This document shows, in pieces, positions 45,061 through 52,403 of a stretch of 64,000 nt of DNA. The notes under the pieces were generated by a model. That model did not search any database. It had not been told where the DNA came from and was given only the letters and a program-made list of their open reading frames with translations. Numbering within the stretch: position 1 is the stretch's first letter; each line of letters opens with the position of its first letter. The stretch is from Microvirga flocculans ATCC BAA-817 (lineage in GTDB: Bacteria > Pseudomonadota > Alphaproteobacteria > Rhizobiales > Beijerinckiaceae), in NCBI RefSeq assembly GCF_000518665.1, contig NZ_JAEA01000002.1:62001-126000 (forward strand), read 5' to 3'. The position numbers and the translations under genes were made by a program.

Positions 45061-46341
45061 ATGAGCGACCATTCCACAACTTACGTTCCCAAGAGCGCCT
45101 TCGGTAAGTGGTTCGAGAGCCGTTTGCCCATCGCAGGCCTCGTTCACTCGTCCTTCATCGCGTTCCCCGTTCCGCGGAACCTGACCTATTTCTGGACCTT
45201 CGGCGCCATCCTCGTGTTCATGCTCGTGTCGCAGATCGTGACCGGCGTGTTCCTGGCCATGTACTACACGCCGAATGCCGCCCTCGCGTTCCAGTCCGTC
45301 GAGCACATCATGCGCGACGTGAACTATGGCTGGCTGATCCGGTATCTCCACGCCAACGGCGCGTCGATGTTCTTCGTGGCCGTCTACGTGCATATCTTCC
45401 GGAACTTCTACTATGGCTCCTACAAGGCGCCGCGTGAGGTTCTCTACATCCTCGGCGTGATCATCTTCCTCCTGATGATGGCTACCGCCTTCATGGGCTA
45501 CGTGCTTCCCTGGGGCCAGATGAGCTTCTGGGGCGCCACCGTGATCACGAACCTTTTCTCGGCGATCCCGGTCGTCGGCGAGACCATCGTGCACTACCTC
45601 TGGGGTGGCTACTCGGTGGGCAACCCGACCCTGAACCGCTTCTTCTCCCTGCACTACCTGCTGCCCTTCATGATCGTGGGCGTCGTCGCCCTCCATGTCT
45701 GGGCGCTGCACGTGCCGGGCCAGAACAACCCGACCGGCATTCCGATCAAGTCGGGCAAGGACGCGGTTCCGTTCACGCCCTATGCGACGATCAAGGACAT
45801 CTTCGCCGTCGTCGTGTTCATGCTCTTCTTCGCCTACTGGGTGTTCTACATGCCGAACTATCTCGGCCATGCGGACAACTACATCCCGGCGAACCCGGCC
45901 GTGACGCCGTCCCACATCGTTCCCGAGTGGTACTTCCTGCCCTTCTACGCGATCCTGCGCGCCATTCCCGACAAGCTCGGCGGCGTCATCGCCATGGGCG
46001 CGGCCATCGTGATCTGGTGCTTCATGCCCTGGCTCGATACCTCCAAGGTCCGTTCCACGGCTTACCGTCCGCTCTACAAGCAGTTCTTCTGGATCTTCGT
46101 GGCGGTCTGCATCACGCTCGGCTGGCTGGGTTCCCGCCCGGCCGAGGGCTGGTACGTGATCGCGTCCCAGATCTGCACCGCCTATTATTTCGCCCACTTC
46201 CTGATCGTTCTGCCGGTGCTCGGCTTCGTCGAGCGTCCGCTGCCCCTGCCGAATTCGATCCTCGAATCCGTCATGGGCGTGCAGAAGGGCGGGGCTGGCA
46301 TTCCGGCCGGTGCCGCTTCCGAGCCGCAGACCAAGGGCTGA
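45061..46341 (+). CDS. petB: Cytochrome b of the bc1 complex
   Basis: This 426-residue protein has about eight membrane helices, the haem-ligand helices around [20 protein letters not shown] and [15 protein letters not shown], and the Qo-site motif [10 protein letters not shown]. Haem b ligand histidines sit in the normal pairs. It oxidises ubiquinol and drives proton translocation. It is not fused to cytochrome c1, unlike fbcH of Bradyrhizobium, and lies 24 bp after petA. Confidence 0.96.
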   Translation: MSDHSTTYVPKSAFGKWFESRLPIAGLVHSSFIAFPVPRNLTYFWTFGAILVFMLVSQIVTGVFLAMYYTPNAALAFQSVEHIMRDVNYGWLIRYLHANGASMFFVAVYVHIFRNFYYGSYKAPREVLYILGVIIFLLMMATAFMGYVLPWGQMSFWGATVITNLFSAIPVVGETIVHYLWGGYSVGNPTLNRFFSLHYLLPFMIVGVVALHVWALHVPGQNNPTGIPIKSGKDAVPFTPYATIKDIFAVVVFMLFFAYWVFYMPNYLGHADNYIPANPAVTPSHIVPEWYFLPFYAILRAIPDKLGGVIAMGAAIVIWCFMPWLDTSKVRSTAYRPLYKQFFWIFVAVCITLGWLGSRPAEGWYVIASQICTAYYFAHFLIVLPVLGFVERPLPLPNSILESVMGVQKGGAGIPAGAASEPQTKG

Positions 46342-46364
46342 TCGCGAGCGTTGAGGAAATCATC

Positions 46365-47249
46365 ATGATGAAGCGTACCCTTCTCATCGCCGCTGCCGTG
46401 CTCGGCTTCTCCGCTCCGGTCTTCGCTGCCGGCGGCACCGCCGTACCGCCGCAGCTCAAGTGGAGCTTTCAGGGCCCGTTCGGCACCTTCGACCGGGCTC
46501 AGCTCCAGCGCGGCTTCAAGGTTTACCGGGAGGTCTGCGCCTCCTGCCACGGCCTGAGCTATGTGACGTTCCGGAACCTGTCGCAGCCCGGCGGTCCGGA
46601 ATTCTCCGAGGCCCAGGTCAAGGCTCTGGCGGCCGAGTACAAGATCCAGGACGGCCCGAACGATGCCGGCGACATGTTCGAGCGTCCCGGCCGTCCCGCC
46701 GACCGCTTCCCGTCCCCGTTCCCGAACGAGAACGCGGCGGCCTCGGCCAATGGCGGCAAGGCCCCGCCGGACCTGTCCCTGATGCCCAAGGCCCGCACCT
46801 ATGAGCGCGGCTTCCCCTGGTTCATCACCGACGTGTTCCGCCAGTATTCGGAGAACGGCGCCGATTACCTCGTCGCCCTGCTCACCGGCTACGAGGAGGC
46901 TCCGGCCGGGTTCCAGGTGCCCGAGGGCGGCCACTACAACCACTACTTCCCGGGCAACGTGATCGCGATGCCGAAGCCGCTCAGCGACGGCCAGGTCGAG
47001 TATCCGAAGAACGAGGCGGGTCAGCCTCAGGCTCCGGAGACCGTCGAGCAGTACGCCCGCGACGTGACGGCATTCCTCATGTGGACGGCCGAGCCTCACC
47101 TCGAAGCCCGCAAGCGCCTCGGTTTCCAGGTCATGCTGTTCCTGCTGGTGCTCTCGGGCCTGCTCTACTTCACGAAGAAGAAGGTCTGGGCCAAGGTGGG
47201 CGGCGAGGTCGAAGGCCACGCGACCCCACCGATGACCCACAATCCCTAA
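46365..47249 (+). CDS. petC: Cytochrome c1 of the bc1 complex
   Basis: The precursor has 294 residues from the ATG at 46365, with GAGGAAA seven bases upstream. A signal peptide (1-21) is followed by the haem motif CASCH (Cys58, Cys61, His62) in YREVCASCHGLSYVTFRNL. The sixth-ligand region is NVIAMPKPLSDGQVEY (Met), and a C-terminal membrane anchor (MLFLLVLSGLLYFTKKKVW) holds it to the membrane. It passes electrons from the Rieske protein to soluble cytochrome c. A strong terminator closes the operon. Confidence 0.95.
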   Translation: MMKRTLLIAAAVLGFSAPVFAAGGTAVPPQLKWSFQGPFGTFDRAQLQRGFKVYREVCASCHGLSYVTFRNLSQPGGPEFSEAQVKALAAEYKIQDGPNDAGDMFERPGRPADRFPSPFPNENAAASANGGKAPPDLSLMPKARTYERGFPWFITDVFRQYSENGADYLVALLTGYEEAPAGFQVPEGGHYNHYFPGNVIAMPKPLSDGQVEYPKNEAGQPQAPETVEQYARDVTAFLMWTAEPHLEARKRLGFQVMLFLLVLSGLLYFTKKKVWAKVGGEVEGHATPPMTHNP

Positions 47250-47260
47250 GACGTAAGATC

Positions 47261-47287
47261 AAGGCCCCGCTTCGGGGCCTTTTTCTT
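47261..47287 (+). terminator. Rho-independent terminator of petABC
   Basis: AAGGCCCCG and CGGGGCCTT pair around CTT and are followed by TTTTCTTTT. Confidence 0.9.
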
Positions 47288-47309
47288 TTCGGGTGACGTC
47301 CCGAGGCGC

Positions 47310-47446
47310 TAGCGCATCGTGTGGAAAAGTGGACCCGGTTTTCGCTGGCGCGGCCCTTCGGGTCCGCTTGAACGATGCGCTTCTCCAAGAAAGAAGCATC
47401 GGATGGATCCCAAAAGTGCAAGTCCACTTTTCTCGTCCGATGCTTT
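47310..47446. repeat. Two-module palindromic repeat, copy 3, with flipped module
   Basis: Module B (about 47312-47380) reads on the plus strand like copies 1 and 2: GCGCATCG, GGAAAA...TTTTCGCTG, GCGGCCC-TTC-GGGTCCGC, CGATGCGC. Module A (about 47393-47445) follows and is inverted compared with copies 1 and 2: GCATCGGATGGATCCC first and TCGTCCGATGC last. The order is therefore B then reversed A, against A then B in the others. Confidence 0.85.
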
Positions 47447-47465
47447 AGCCTTATCTCGATGATCC

Positions 47466-48074
47466 ATGATGCAGACGATCGCCGACGACATCTGGGGCCT
47501 GCCCTGCCTCGCCTATCACGTCCAGCCCAGCCTGACCGCCGGGACCCGGGACGCCTTCGAGAGGCTGCAGCGGATCATCGCCGAACAATGGCCCGAGCCG
47601 CTGCATCTTTGCCCTCTGCACGGGCTGCACGTGACCATCTACGCGCTTGTCCCGGTCAAGGCGGCCTTCGACAAGGAGAGCTACTGGCAGGCCATCGCCG
47701 AACCCTGCCGGGACCTCCTCGAGACGCTGTGCGCGCGCCATGAGGCCCTGGAGCTCCAGTTCTCCCGGCTCAAGGTGACGGATACCGCCATCATCGCCAC
47801 GGCTACCGAGAAAACCGGCCTGATCGAGGCCATCCGGCGGCGGATCGCGCAGGATATCCCGCCGCCGCCCGGCCGGAAGCCGCTGCGCTATGACCTCATC
47901 CATACGACCCTGGCCCGGTACAGAACCGCCGCGTCGGTCCCGGATGCCGTTTGCGAGCGCATCGAGGCCTTGCCCGTCGACATCCGGGCTCCTGTGGCGA
48001 AGATCAGGCTCATCCGGGAAACGCTTTTCCCTTGCGTCATGACAGATGACATCGCAGGCTTCCCGCTGGGCTGA
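47466..48074 (+). CDS. 2H phosphoesterase (2'-5' RNA ligase-like) protein
   Basis: This 202-residue protein has the two HxTx motifs that define the 2H superfamily: LHVTIYAL near residue 55 and IHTTLARYR near residue 145, with the usual spacing between them. Members open or form 2',5'-linked or cyclic phosphate ends of RNA or hydrolyse ADP-ribose cyclic phosphates. The substrate here is unknown. It is soluble and stands alone between petABC and mtnP, with the ATG about 20 bp after palindromic repeat copy 3. Confidence 0.82.
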   Translation: MMQTIADDIWGLPCLAYHVQPSLTAGTRDAFERLQRIIAEQWPEPLHLCPLHGLHVTIYALVPVKAAFDKESYWQAIAEPCRDLLETLCARHEALELQFSRLKVTDTAIIATATEKTGLIEAIRRRIAQDIPPPPGRKPLRYDLIHTTLARYRTAASVPDAVCERIEALPVDIRAPVAKIRLIRETLFPCVMTDDIAGFPLG

Positions 48075-48149
48075 GGCGGCGGGGTTCCGCGGGCTCTCCG
48101 AACGGGCTTGGGGATGAGCCCGCACTCGTCTATGAGAGAGCCGGCTCAA

Positions 48150-48192
48150 GCATTTTCGGCTTAAGGAAGCCGGGTCACTGTTCAAAAAATGC
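48150..48192. repeat. Degenerate palindrome upstream of mtnP
   Basis: Outer arms GCATTTT/AAAATGC enclose an inner hairpin CGGCTT/AAGCCG. It may be a decayed member of the dispersed palindromes seen elsewhere in the window. Confidence 0.35.
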
Positions 48193-48258
48193 GGCATGCG
48201 AATAAAGAATAAGTCGATTCCACGATCGGCTCCGAGCCCGGGCAGGCATGAGGACGAT

Positions 48259-49134
48259 ATGACGAAGGCGGTTCTAGGCATCATTGGCGGATCGGGGGTC
48301 TATGATCTTCCGGGGATCGTGGACATGCGCGAGGAGCGCATCGAATCCCCCTGGGGCGAGCCTTCTGACGTTCTGCGCATCGGCCGCATCGGCGAGACGA
48401 CGGTCGCCTTCCTGCCCCGCCACGGGCGGGGGCACCGGCTTTCGCCCTCCGACATCAACTATCGCGCCAATATCGACGTGATGAAGCGGGCCGGCGTCAC
48501 CGACCTGATCTCGGTCTCCGCCTGCGGCTCGTTCAAGGACGAGTACTATCCCGGCTTCTTCGTGCTGGTGGATCAGTATGTGGACCGCACGCACAAGCGC
48601 GAAAGCTCCTTCTTCGGCAAGGGCTGCGTCGCGCATGTTCCCATGGCCCATCCGGTCGGGCCCCTGCTGCGGCAGCGCATCGCCGATGCGGCGGTGGCCG
48701 AGAACATTGCTTTCACCCTGGGCGGCACGCTCGTCTGCATCGAAGGGCCGCAATTCTCGACCTATGCCGAGTCCATGACCTACAAGCAGCTCGGCTACGA
48801 CGTGATCGGCATGACGGCCATGCCCGAGGCCAAGCTCGCGCGGGAGGCCGAGATCACCTATGCCACCATCGCCATGGTGACCGATTACGATTGCTGGCAT
48901 CCGGAGCACGACGATGTGGACGTGGCCTCCGTCGTCGCCGTAGCGCATGAGAATGCGACGAAGGTCTCGCGCCTGATCGCCCGGGTGGCCCGAAATTTCC
49001 CGGCCGAGCACGAACCATGCCCCGTAGGCTCGGACCGGGCGCTCGACGGCGCCATCATGACGGCGCCTTCCGCCCGTGACCCTGGCGTTCTCAAGAAGCT
49101 CGATGCGGTGGCTGGCAGGATTTTGATGGCCTGA
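48259..49134 (+). CDS. mtnP: S-methyl-5'-thioadenosine phosphorylase
   Basis: The protein has 291 residues from the ATG at 48259, preceded by GAGGA. MTAP signatures are LGIIGGSGVYDLPG, LPRHGRGHRLSPSDINYRAN, SVSACGSFKDEYYPG, CIEGPQFSTYAESMTYKQ and MTDYD-like VTDYDCWH. It cleaves methylthioadenosine, a by-product of polyamine and homoserine-lactone synthesis, to adenine and methylthioribose 1-phosphate. The released adenine can be used by apt, encoded 250 bp downstream, so the two form a salvage pair. Confidence 0.94.
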   Translation: MTKAVLGIIGGSGVYDLPGIVDMREERIESPWGEPSDVLRIGRIGETTVAFLPRHGRGHRLSPSDINYRANIDVMKRAGVTDLISVSACGSFKDEYYPGFFVLVDQYVDRTHKRESSFFGKGCVAHVPMAHPVGPLLRQRIADAAVAENIAFTLGGTLVCIEGPQFSTYAESMTYKQLGYDVIGMTAMPEAKLAREAEITYATIAMVTDYDCWHPEHDDVDVASVVAVAHENATKVSRLIARVARNFPAEHEPCPVGSDRALDGAIMTAPSARDPGVLKKLDAVAGRILMA

Positions 49135-49140
49135 GGCGGT

Positions 49141-49335
49141 CTAGTAGCCCATCATCCAGCCCATGTGGCCAAAGCCGAAGATCGCGCGGAAGATCCAGCC
49201 GATCAATGCTAGAATGAAGCTCACGATAATGGCGGCGGGAATGATCGCGAGCGAAGCCTTGACGAAGAAGAGAACTAGGCTTCCAAAGGGAATGTCGATG
49301 TCGGTCAGAACGGTTCGAGAGGGTTGCTCGGCCAT
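49141..49335 (-). CDS. Small membrane protein, 64 residues
   Basis: The protein is encoded antisense between mtnP and apt. GAGGAG lies eight bases before the ATG at 49335, which supports real translation. A polar N-terminus (MAEQPSRTVLTDIDIPFG) is followed by one long or two short hydrophobic helices (about 20-55) and a Met/Gly/aromatic tail FGFGHMGWMMGY. I do not recognise the family. It ends six bases after the mtnP stop codon, so the two transcripts converge. Confidence 0.7.
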   Translation of the reverse strand: MAEQPSRTVLTDIDIPFGSLVLFFVKASLAIIPAAIIVSFILALIGWIFRAIFGFGHMGWMMGY

Positions 49336-49387
49336 GGCAGGACTCCTCGGATAAGCTCAACGTCTTCTACCTATGGCAGGCTCAAAC

Positions 49388-49933
49388 ATGGACCAGCGTC
49401 TCATCACCGATCTGAAGGCCGCGATCCGTTCGATTCCGGACTATCCGAAGCCCGGCATCGTCTTCCGGGACATCACCACCCTGCTCGGGGATGCGCGGGC
49501 CTTCCGGCGTGCGGTGGACGAGCTCGTTCACCCCTTCGCGGGCGGGCGTGTCGACAAGGTGGCCGGCATCGAGGCGCGTGGCTTCATTCTCGGCGGCGCC
49601 GTCGCCCACCAGCTGTCCTCGGGCTTCGTGCCGATCCGCAAGAAGGGCAAGCTGCCCCACGAGACGGTCCGCATCGCCTATTCGCTCGAATACGGCGTCG
49701 ACGAGATGGAAATCCATACGGATGCCATCGGCCAGGATGAGCGCGTGGTTCTCGTGGACGACCTCATCGCCACCGGCGGCACGGCGGTGGCGGCCACACA
49801 GCTTCTGCGCCAGATGGGCGCGAAGATCGTGGCTGCCTGCTTCATCATCGACCTGCCCGATCTCGGCGGCGCGCAAAAGCTTCGCGACCTGGGCGTCGAG
49901 GTTCGCAGCCTCGTGAGCTTCGAGGGGCATTGA
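49388..49933 (+). CDS. apt: Adenine phosphoribosyltransferase
   Basis: The protein has 181 residues from the ATG at 49388; an ATG at 49373 would add five residues but has no ribosome binding site, while AGG lies seven bases before 49388. The N-terminus [18 protein letters not shown] is typical of Apt, [13 protein letters not shown] follows, and the PRPP-binding motif is [16 protein letters not shown]. It condenses adenine with PRPP to AMP, completing salvage after mtnP. Confidence 0.94.
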   Translation: MDQRLITDLKAAIRSIPDYPKPGIVFRDITTLLGDARAFRRAVDELVHPFAGGRVDKVAGIEARGFILGGAVAHQLSSGFVPIRKKGKLPHETVRIAYSLEYGVDEMEIHTDAIGQDERVVLVDDLIATGGTAVAATQLLRQMGAKIVAACFIIDLPDLGGAQKLRDLGVEVRSLVSFEGH

Positions 49934-49965
49934 GAGCCACTCTCCAAGCCGGGAAGGGCAGGGAC

Positions 49966-50547
49966 ATGCAGCAAGATCGGATCCTGGGCGCCCTGGCCTT
50001 CCTGCGCGAGGCCGAGAGACTCAAGGACGTCCTCAGGAGCGGGCATACCTCCAGCGGGCGGCGCGAGAGCGTGGCCGAGCACACATGGCGGCTCTGCCTC
50101 ATGGCCCTCGTCTTCGCGGACGAGCTCGGCGGCATCGACATGGCCAAGCTCCTGAAGCTCTGCATCGTGCACGACCTCGGCGAGGCTATCGGCGGCGACA
50201 TTCCGGCCGTGATGCAGGACGGCAAGACGGATAAGACGGCCCAGGAGCGGGCGGACCTGATCATCCTGACACAGGCCCTGGATCCGGCAAGGCGAGCAGA
50301 GATCCTGGGGCTTTGGGAGGAATACGAGGCGGCGTCCTCGCCGGAGGCCGTTCTCGCGAAGGGCCTCGACAAGCTTGAGACGATCCTCCAGCACAATCAG
50401 GGGAAGAACCCCGCCGATTTCGACTATGCCTTCAACCTGGCCTATGGCCGGAGGCAGACTTCCGCGCACGCTTTCCTCGCCCAGGTTCGGGACATCCTCG
50501 ACGAGGAAACCCGCGCCCGCGCCGCCGATTCACAGCGCACAGGTTGA
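49966..50547 (+). CDS. HD-domain 5'-nucleotidase-like protein (YfbR/HDDC2 type)
   Basis: The protein has 193 residues from the ATG at 49966, preceded by AAGGGCAGGG. HD motifs are SVAEHTWRLCLMALVF (first His) and CIVHDLGEAIGGDIP (His-Asp), followed by a later Asp in AKGLDKLETILQHNQG. This matches the YfbR/HDDC2 group, which dephosphorylates deoxynucleoside monophosphates. It lies 32 bp after apt and is probably co-transcribed, in line with a nucleotide-metabolism role. Confidence 0.85.
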   Translation: MQQDRILGALAFLREAERLKDVLRSGHTSSGRRESVAEHTWRLCLMALVFADELGGIDMAKLLKLCIVHDLGEAIGGDIPAVMQDGKTDKTAQERADLIILTQALDPARRAEILGLWEEYEAASSPEAVLAKGLDKLETILQHNQGKNPADFDYAFNLAYGRRQTSAHAFLAQVRDILDEETRARAADSQRTG

Positions 50548-50580
50548 TTGCGACCGGAGAGGCGGGGCCGCTCTCGATCC

Positions 50581-51588
50581 TTACCGTCTTTCCCAGAACA
50601 CCATGCCGTCGAAGGCGAAAACCTCCTCGCCGTGCTGGTTGGTGCCGGTGTTGTGGTGGAACACCAGTCCCCAGCCGGGGCGCGAGGCAGAGGGGCGCTT
50701 GGACGTCACGGTCGTGCGGTAGGTGATCGTGTCGCCCGCATAGACGGGCTTCAGCCATTTCATGTTCGTGAAGCCGGGGGAGGGGCCCAGCCGCGCCGGC
50801 CGCTCGCCGCGGGCAAGGGCATAGGCGCGGATGCGGTCGCGATGCGCCACCATCTGCTTCATCCAAACGCTCGCCGTATGCCAGCCGGAGGCACAGAGCG
50901 CGCCGAACAGGCTGGTCCTGGCGGCCTCCGGATCCACATGGAAGCGTTGCGGATCGAACTGCTTCGCGAAGCGAACGATCTCCTCGGCCGTGAAGGTGTA
51001 TGAACCGAGTTCATCGGTCTCGCCGATGACGAGGTCCTCGAAATAGGGATTGGCGGAAACCGGCGGAAACTCCCGCTTCGGATGGGCGCCGGGCAGGGAA
51101 TCGGCCACGGCCGCAAGCACGCTGCGGCCCTCGCCCGCAAACGGCTCGGCGTCCTTCGTGGCGAACATCACCCAGTTGGTCTGGGTCATCACGGTCTCGT
51201 CCGCCTGGTTGGCCAGGTCGAAATGGAACCGCACGAGGCCGAGCGAGGGCCTGCTCTTGGAGAGCCTGCTTTCCAGAACCTTCATGTGCGAGCGCAGGGT
51301 ATCCCCGGGCCTGACGGGCTTCAGCCATTTGACCTCTTCGATGCCCGGCGATCCCATGGACGTTGAGTTCAGGATCATGCCTTCGGCGAGCAGGCGCATG
51401 TTCAGGCTGCAGCTGTGCCAGCCGGAGGCGATCAGGGTGCCGATGAAGCTGTCCTTCGCCGCGACCTCGTCCACATGGAAGGGCTGGGCGTCGTATTCCC
51501 GCGCGAAGGACAGGATATCGTCCTTCGACACGTGGAGGGGGCCGTAGGTCTGGGTCAAGCCTGGGGGCAGATCTTCGAACGTATACAT
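50581..51588 (-). CDS. Double-MaoC (hotdog) dehydratase
   Basis: The protein has 335 residues from the ATG at 51588, with AAGGAATG upstream. Two MaoC-like halves are visible: TYGPLHVSKDDILSFAREYD then FHVDEVAAKDSFIGTLIASG in the first, and FTAEEIVRFAKQFDPQRFHV then LFGALCASGWHTASVWM in the second. Both retain the hydratase-2-like Asp/His pattern (D-x-x-x-F-H-x-D). Such tandem hotdogs hydrate enoyl-CoA thioesters or related acyl-CoAs. It is cytoplasmic; the substrate is unknown and no thioester pathway genes are adjacent. Confidence 0.83.
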   Translation of the reverse strand: MYTFEDLPPGLTQTYGPLHVSKDDILSFAREYDAQPFHVDEVAAKDSFIGTLIASGWHSCSLNMRLLAEGMILNSTSMGSPGIEEVKWLKPVRPGDTLRSHMKVLESRLSKSRPSLGLVRFHFDLANQADETVMTQTNWVMFATKDAEPFAGEGRSVLAAVADSLPGAHPKREFPPVSANPYFEDLVIGETDELGSYTFTAEEIVRFAKQFDPQRFHVDPEAARTSLFGALCASGWHTASVWMKQMVAHRDRIRAYALARGERPARLGPSPGFTNMKWLKPVYAGDTITYRTTVTSKRPSASRPGWGLVFHHNTGTNQHGEEVFAFDGMVFWERR

Positions 51589-51618
51589 GGGCATTCCTTG
51601 CTGGGTCTGCCCTAGCAC

Positions 51619-51645
51619 AAAGGGCCTCCCGCCGGGAGGCCCTTT
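51619..51645 (-). terminator. Terminator after RTX sugar dehydrogenase
   Basis: Perfect 12-bp arms AAAGGGCCTCCC and GGGAGGCCCTTT around GCC. It lies between the RTX gene stop and the MaoC gene start, both on the minus strand. Confidence 0.8.
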
Positions 51646-51668
51646 GCCGCAATGCCGAATTGTCAGGA

Positions 51669-52403
51669 TCAGAGGACGAACCAGCCCTTGCTGAGGTCGA
51701 GCGAGCCTTTCAGCTTGATCACGGCTTCCGCCGCCTTGTCGCTGTCGGTGTTGAGATAGACGTAGGTGTAGCCCTTCGTCTTCTCGTAGCGCACCTCGCC
51801 GGCCTTGCTGAAGGCCTTCTTGCCGATGAAGGCGAAGTTCTGGTCGCCGATTTTCTTCGTATTCGCGTCGATGGCCCGCAGGTCGATCTTATCGCCGCCG
51901 CGTCCGGAGAAGTCGGCGATTGTATCCGCCTTGCTCTTCGAGGAACTCGTCTCCCTGTCGTCAAACGCGAACACATCCTTGCCTGAGCCGCCGGTCAGCG
52001 TGTCCGTTCCCGAGCCGCCGATCAGACTGTCGTTGCCGGAGCTGGCGGTGAGCGCGTCGTTGCCGTTGCCGCCGAAGAGATGGTTCGCGCCGATATTCCC
52101 GATAAGGGTGTTCGACAGCGCATTGCCGGTCAGATCGATGGCGCTCGTTCCGGAGGCTTGGAGGATCTCGACATCTGCCCCGTCGCCAAGGGCGTAGGAT
52201 GCGCTCGTGACAACCGTTTCGGTGCCCTGACCCGATGTTTCGACAATGACTTCGCTGCCGTCGTCGACGATATAGGTGTCGTTGCCGAGGCCGCCTGCAA
52301 GCGTGTCGGCGCCGCCCGCTCCGTCCAGGATGTTGGCCAATGCGTTGCCGGTGAGTATGTTGGCCAATGCATTGCCGGTCCCTTTCACGGCATTGCCGCG
52401 CAA
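51669..52403 (-). pseudogene. C-terminal RTX portion, out of frame with the dehydrogenase
   Basis: This 244-residue frame continues the RTX domain after the frameshift near 52430. It holds RTX nonapeptides (GGAGGADTLAGGLGNDTYI, GGNGNDALTASSGNDSLIGG, GGSGKDVFAFDD) and the type I-secretion-like tail (TIADFSGRGGDKIDLRAID, ending SLDLSKGWFVL). The apparent start is only a TTG inside a repeat, with no ribosome binding site, so it is unlikely to be translated alone. It is best read as the natural 3' part of the gene at 51961-54336. Confidence 0.75.

Noticed and set aside
44470-46197. 575-codon open frame antisense to petA and petB
   Set aside because: The sense strand encodes unmistakable Rieske and cytochrome b proteins; the antisense product is low complexity.
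51669-52403. Independent small RTX gene
   Set aside because: Its only start is a TTG within the repeat without a ribosome binding site; it fits better as the displaced 3' part of the upstream gene.
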